Positions 42,361-45,775 of a stretch of DNA of 45,775 bases are shown here, piece by piece; position 1 is the first letter of the stretch; every line of letters starts with the position of its first letter. This DNA is from RUG334 sp045599645 (GTDB taxonomy: Bacteria; Muiribacteriota; Ozemobacteria; Ozemobacterales; Ozemobacteraceae), in contig JAZRWI010000054.1 of the NCBI GenBank assembly GCA_045599645.1, positions 1 to 45,775 on the forward strand, written 5' to 3'. Below the pieces are notes generated by a model, which worked only from the letters and a program-made list of their open reading frames with translations, was not told the origin of the DNA and searched no databases. The position numbers and the translations under genes were made by a program.

Positions 42361-43932
42361 TTACTTTACGAAGTTCTTTTTCTGTGGGTTACCAACAAGC
42401 TTAACGGTCTGAATATCTATTTCAGGAATTTCCTTTAGATATTCAATATAGGCAATCTGAGCATCTCTCATGATTATTCCTGTATCAAACATGGATTCTG
42501 GATTGGCAAAGAAATGATCGCCGCCACAATTTCCATCAGCTACAAAGCTGCCTGTAGAAATTCTGTATTCTTTGTTCAAATCTAAGGGCTTTCCACCAAT
42601 CATAATATTGTGTGCTTTACCTTCTTCAAGATTCAGTTCAACAGTAGCCCCTGAAATTTCAGTAGCATCTGGTTCACCCCATGATTCTGCCATGTAGTCA
42701 AACATCTTCTGAACTTCTGTGCCCTTAAGAGTTACGACAACAACAGTATTATCAAAAGGCAGCATAGTGTGGATATCACCAACAGTAATATCGCCAGCGG
42801 CAACTGATGCTCTAACACCCTTTGCATTGATGAGACCTATATCACCTTTAGTAGCATAGCGCATTGCATCACAGGTGAAAATACCATTTTGCATCTGTTC
42901 TGTTTTACGATTTCCTTTGCTAAAAGTAATTTCCTTAGCAGTATGACCGATTACTCTGTTTACCTGCTTGATTCTGCTCTGATCATAATATGAAACAAGG
43001 TCTTTGATTTCCTTGGAAGCATAAGCTTCGTGTTCAGGCTTAACTTCAATAAGTTGGCCATCCCACTTGGTAATCTTCTTGTTTACTTCATCAACGGTCA
43101 AATCAATACGGCCAAGATAATGCCCCCATTCCCCTGCTTCAGTAAATAAGGTTCCGCCAAGGCCATTGTCGTAATCGCCTGCATCGGCATTGTGCTTAAT
43201 CAATTCTGGCTTCTGAATTACAGCATGAGTATGACCTGCAATAACAGCATCAAGTTCAGCTACACTTGCAGCAAGCTTTCTGTCGTTTTCTACTTCAGAA
43301 TGTGAAATAACAATAAGAACATCAACATATGGTCTTATTCTCTTTGCATAGTAGCGAACAGTTTCTAAATCATCAAGGAGCTTCATTTTGTTAGTAACCT
43401 TGATATTGCAATCTTCCCAGTTATCCTTGCCAATTCTGCCAATAACACCTATCTTAAGGCCATTTCTGACAAAAATAGAATATGGCTGAAAAACATTCTT
43501 CTTGCCATCAGGCCATGTTACATTGCATCCCAACAGCTTCAGACCTGTTTTATCAAGAAGCTCTAGGAGATGTTCAACATCAAGATCCAATTCATGATTA
43601 CCCATGGTTGTTGCATCATAACCAAGAGCCTTTGCAACCTTGAAGCTTGCTTCGCCCTTGAAAAGAGTAAAGAAGGTAGTTCCCTGAGAAATATCACCAC
43701 CATCAACAAGCAATGGTTCCTTTACTTCTCTTCTGATGAGCTCAATCAAACCAGCTCTGCGAACTGCCCCACCCTTATCCGTTCCATGATTTTCATCGGA
43801 ATAAGGAACTAAGTGTGCGTGGGTATCATTAGTATGGAGAATAGTCAGGTTTTTATCTGCAAATACAGCTGTTGATAAGCCTAAGGCCATTGCAAAAGCT
43901 GCAGTTAAAGTTAATACACGATTATTTTTCAT
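42361..43932 (-). CDS. UshA-family 5'-nucleotidase/cyclic phosphodiesterase
   Basis: This 523-residue protein is a periplasmic metallophosphoesterase of the 5'-nucleotidase family. It has a signal peptide (ending VFAD), then the metal-binding motifs ILHTNDTHAHL, VDGGDISQG, GNHELD and AGHTHA in order, then the C-terminal nucleotide-specificity domain with GNCGGDHFF near residue 480. It would hydrolyse extracellular nucleotides or UDP-sugars; the exact substrate cannot be told. The ATG at 43932 follows a GGGTGGG sequence; an in-frame GTG at 43941 is less likely. It follows pepD by 12 bp. Confidence 0.9.
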   Translation of the reverse strand: MKNNRVLTLTAAFAMALGLSTAVFADKNLTILHTNDTHAHLVPYSDENHGTDKGGAVRRAGLIELIRREVKEPLLVDGGDISQGTTFFTLFKGEASFKVAKALGYDATTMGNHELDLDVEHLLELLDKTGLKLLGCNVTWPDGKKNVFQPYSIFVRNGLKIGVIGRIGKDNWEDCNIKVTNKMKLLDDLETVRYYAKRIRPYVDVLIVISHSEVENDRKLAASVAELDAVIAGHTHAVIQKPELIKHNADAGDYDNGLGGTLFTEAGEWGHYLGRIDLTVDEVNKKITKWDGQLIEVKPEHEAYASKEIKDLVSYYDQSRIKQVNRVIGHTAKEITFSKGNRKTEQMQNGIFTCDAMRYATKGDIGLINAKGVRASVAAGDITVGDIHTMLPFDNTVVVVTLKGTEVQKMFDYMAESWGEPDATEISGATVELNLEEGKAHNIMIGGKPLDLNKEYRISTGSFVADGNCGGDHFFANPESMFDTGIIMRDAQIAYIEYLKEIPEIDIQTVKLVGNPQKKNFVK

Positions 43933-43944
43933 ACAACCCACCCA

Positions 43945-45426
43945 TTATTTCAAATTAGCCAGGAAAGCAGCAACGAGTTCATAAATCTTACCAACAGAAG
44001 GCAAATAAAGTCTTTCAGTTGGAGTATGAATATCAACAGCATCCGGGCCAATTGAAATCATCTGCATACCAGGATGCTTATCGCCAATAATGCCACATTC
44101 CAAACCTGCATGAATAGTAACAACCTTTGGTTCGCTCTTGAAGAGCTTTTCATAAATAGCCTGACACTGCTTTACCAGATCAGATTCAAAATCCGGCTGC
44201 CATGGAACATAACCATTACCGCTCCATACGTGAGCACCAGCCAATCTGCCAACAGCTTCAACTCTTGAAGTGATAGCATCGCGACGGCTCATTACATTGC
44301 TTCTCTGGCTTGTATGAACAATTAGCTGACCTTCTTCAACCTTTACTGTAGCAAGATTTGAAGAGGTTTCAGTCATACGGTTATTATTCTTTGTAACATA
44401 AGAAGCAACACCATGTGGAATAGCTCTAAGAAAATCCATTACCTTTACGCTGAGCCAGCTGAGCATAGCTCTTCTATCTGCTGGTTCGTAGTTTTCATCA
44501 AGAGAGAATCTGATTTCCGGATCAGTTTCTGCAAATTCGTTTTTAATAGTAACAGCAAGCTTTGAGGCAATAGCTTCTATAGCATCTTTATCTGCAACTG
44601 GAGCAAAGAAAGTAGCGTCAGTATCGCGAGGAATAGCATTGTGTGCAGTGCCACCTACGATATTAATCAGTCTGACATCAGTAACTTCAGCGAACTGCTG
44701 AAGAATTCTTGCCATAATTCTGATTGCATTAGCGCGTTCCTTGTTGATATCTTCGCCGGAATGACCGCCAGTGCAGCCTCCTACATGCATAAAGAACGGG
44801 ATATAATCGTTCGGAACTTCATCATATTCCAAATCAAGAGCTAAGTGAGTATCTTTTCCACCGGCGCAACCGATTGTGAAAACACCTTCATTTTCAGAAT
44901 CGAGGTTAATCAGGTATTTGCCCTTCAGAACCTTTTCACCAAGGCCATTAGCGCCAGTCAAACCACGTTCTTCATCAACAGTAAAAAGAAGTTCAAGATC
45001 CGGATGCTTTACGGCTGGGTCTTTTACAAGTGCCATAGCAAGAGCCATGGAAATGCCATCATCAGCACCAAGTGTGGTGCGGTCAGCTCTTATCCATTCG
45101 CCTTCAATAATAGTCTTTATTGGGTCCTTAGTAAAATCGTGGTCGCTAGAAGGAACCTTTTCGCAAACCATGTCAAGATGCCCCTGAAGAACTATGGCAG
45201 GACGATTTTCCATACCCTTGGTTGCAGGAATACGAATAAAAACATTACCTGTTTCGTCTACATTATTATCAAATTTATTTTCATTAGCCCAGTTAATCAT
45301 GAATTCACGGATACCAGCTTCATTGCCTGAACCGCGTGGAACCTTACAAATCTGCTGAAAGCAGTTGATTACATTCTGGGTATTTGCATCCATTTTGTAG
45401 GATTTTACAGTAGCTGTTCTAGCCAT
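43945..45426 (-). CDS. pepD: Cytosol non-specific dipeptidase, M20 family
   Basis: This 493-residue protein is PepD (aminoacyl-histidine dipeptidase). The zinc-binding and catalytic motifs are QGHLDMVCEK, GADDGISMALA, FTVDEERGLTG, the GGHSGEDI segment and HAGLECGII near the C-terminus, in the usual order and spacing for M20C peptidases. The length is close to the 485 residues of the Escherichia coli enzyme. It acts in the cytoplasm on dipeptides from peptide uptake. AAGGGAG lies 8 nt before the ATG. It is the first gene of the three-gene unit with the nucleotidase and the secreted unknown. Confidence 0.95.
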   Translation of the reverse strand: MARTATVKSYKMDANTQNVINCFQQICKVPRGSGNEAGIREFMINWANENKFDNNVDETGNVFIRIPATKGMENRPAIVLQGHLDMVCEKVPSSDHDFTKDPIKTIIEGEWIRADRTTLGADDGISMALAMALVKDPAVKHPDLELLFTVDEERGLTGANGLGEKVLKGKYLINLDSENEGVFTIGCAGGKDTHLALDLEYDEVPNDYIPFFMHVGGCTGGHSGEDINKERANAIRIMARILQQFAEVTDVRLINIVGGTAHNAIPRDTDATFFAPVADKDAIEAIASKLAVTIKNEFAETDPEIRFSLDENYEPADRRAMLSWLSVKVMDFLRAIPHGVASYVTKNNNRMTETSSNLATVKVEEGQLIVHTSQRSNVMSRRDAITSRVEAVGRLAGAHVWSGNGYVPWQPDFESDLVKQCQAIYEKLFKSEPKVVTIHAGLECGIIGDKHPGMQMISIGPDAVDIHTPTERLYLPSVGKIYELVAAFLANLK

Positions 45427-45459
45427 TTCAAACTCCCTTAAATTATTTTATATCCTTGA

Positions 45460-45468
45460 ATTATACCA
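45460..45468 (-). promoter_or_regulatory. Extended -10 promoter of pepD
   Basis: The minus strand reads TGGTATAAT, an extended -10 element with a perfect TATAAT. No clear -35 is found. It lies about 34 bp before the pepD start. Confidence 0.55.
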
Positions 45469-45502
45469 TATTTGTACACAAAATAATAAAAGTTTATTGA
45501 TA

Positions 45503-45580
45503 ATGAATTAGCCTGCGGCTATGAATGCGGCCTTGAAAACGACTGGTGTTGGGGATTGGGGAGTCGTTTACACGACTATA
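45503..45580. repeat. GAAT-linked hairpin and AGTCGT/ACGACT hairpin
   Basis: ATGAATTAGCCTGCGGC repeats the layout seen at 29871-29935. A separate perfect hairpin AGTCGT/ACGACT (45562-45577) follows. Confidence 0.55.
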
Positions 45581-45589
45581 GTTATTCTC

Positions 45590-45760
45590 GATGCGAAAGC
45601 ATCACATCGAACAGCTTGCTGTCATCGAGCCTTCAGGCACATCGAACACCTTTGGTGTCATCGAATTTTCTCGATGAGGTTTCGATGGCACTTCGTACTC
45701 GATGTCGGCTACCGCCGTCGATGGCATGCAGACGCATGCTCGATGGCAATTCTCGTTGCA
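45590..45760. repeat. Array of small hairpins separated by CATCGA, then TCGATG
   Basis: Short hairpins of different sequence are separated by a constant 6-bp linker. The linker is CATCGA at 45605, 45623, 45640 and 45659, then its reverse complement TCGATG at 45671, 45682, 45699, 45718 and 45740. Hairpin arms include GATGC/GCATC, ACAGC/GCTGT, GCCT/AGGC, ACACC/GGTGT, CGGC/GCCG, GCATGC/GCATGC and GCAA/TTGC. The orientation switches at about 45667. No gene is seen in 45427-45775. Confidence 0.85.
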
Positions 45761-45775
45761 CAAAACCAATCTGCT

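Noticed and set aside
45590..45760. The hairpin array as a CRISPR
   Set aside because: The repeat is only 6 bp, the segments between are self-complementary, and the orientation inverts midway. No cas genes are nearby.

Overview
The window looks like a chromosomal segment of a diderm (Gram-negative-type) bacterium, probably an anaerobe from a poorly sampled lineage. The diderm call rests on heptose and Kdo synthesis genes, a lipid A acyltransferase, lptC/lptA/lptB, lipoproteins and an outer-membrane barrel-like protein. The anaerobe call rests on a radical SAM protein, the oxygen-sensitive IorAB oxidoreductase and a mannose-type PTS. I cannot name the phylum; a Riflebacteria-like lineage is only a guess. 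Codon use is A/T-rich. No rRNA, tRNA, prophage, transposase gene or CRISPR array was seen.

Layout. 1-7.7 kb (minus): a radical SAM protein, a FUN14 protein, a propeller lipoprotein and a secreted protein form one unit. Upstream of it lies a two-gene unit for a secreted protein and an acidic Cys-containing lipoprotein. 7.8-9.06 kb: a very A/T-rich O-antigen ligase/polymerase-like membrane protein. 9.3-9.83 kb: a tandem array of about 146-bp MITE-like elements, with another copy at the left edge. 10-12.8 kb (plus): ADP-heptose and CMP-Kdo genes, including a GmhA-HldC fusion. 12.9-20.5 kb (minus): a nine-gene PTS operon, HutP-like regulator, EIIA, EIIB, MalK-type ABC ATPase, sugar-binding lipoprotein, EIIC, EIID, HPr and EI. 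20.5-23.6 kb: repeats, a secreted unknown, a secreted flavodoxin, a DUF1294 protein and another secreted unknown. 23.8-27.2 kb (plus): the CapE/CapG/CapF set for UDP-N-acetyl-L-fucosamine. 27.2-29.8 kb: a 60-bp tandem repeat, a barrel-like protein and a WbuB-like glycosyltransferase. 30.1-37.9 kb (plus): kdsC, a lipid A acyltransferase, lptC, lptA, lptB, a DUF3084 protein, iorA and iorB. 38-40.7 kb: a small conserved-looking protein and a HEAT/TPR protein. 40.7-45.4 kb (minus): pepD, a 5'-nucleotidase and a secreted unknown. The right edge is an unusual array of small hairpins.

How the genes fit together. Many genes serve the cell envelope: heptose and Kdo supply, lipid A acylation, LPS transport, FucNAc sugar supply, a glycosyltransferase and a polymerase/ligase-like protein. 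The PTS operon is the most unusual block. It carries an ABC substrate-binding protein and an ABC ATPase but no ABC permease. It begins with a HutP-like RNA-binding regulator, and its only sizeable internal gap holds a GAG-N4-TAG-N4-TAG sequence followed by a stem-loop, which resembles a HutP target. The intergenic regions carry at least four families of repeats.
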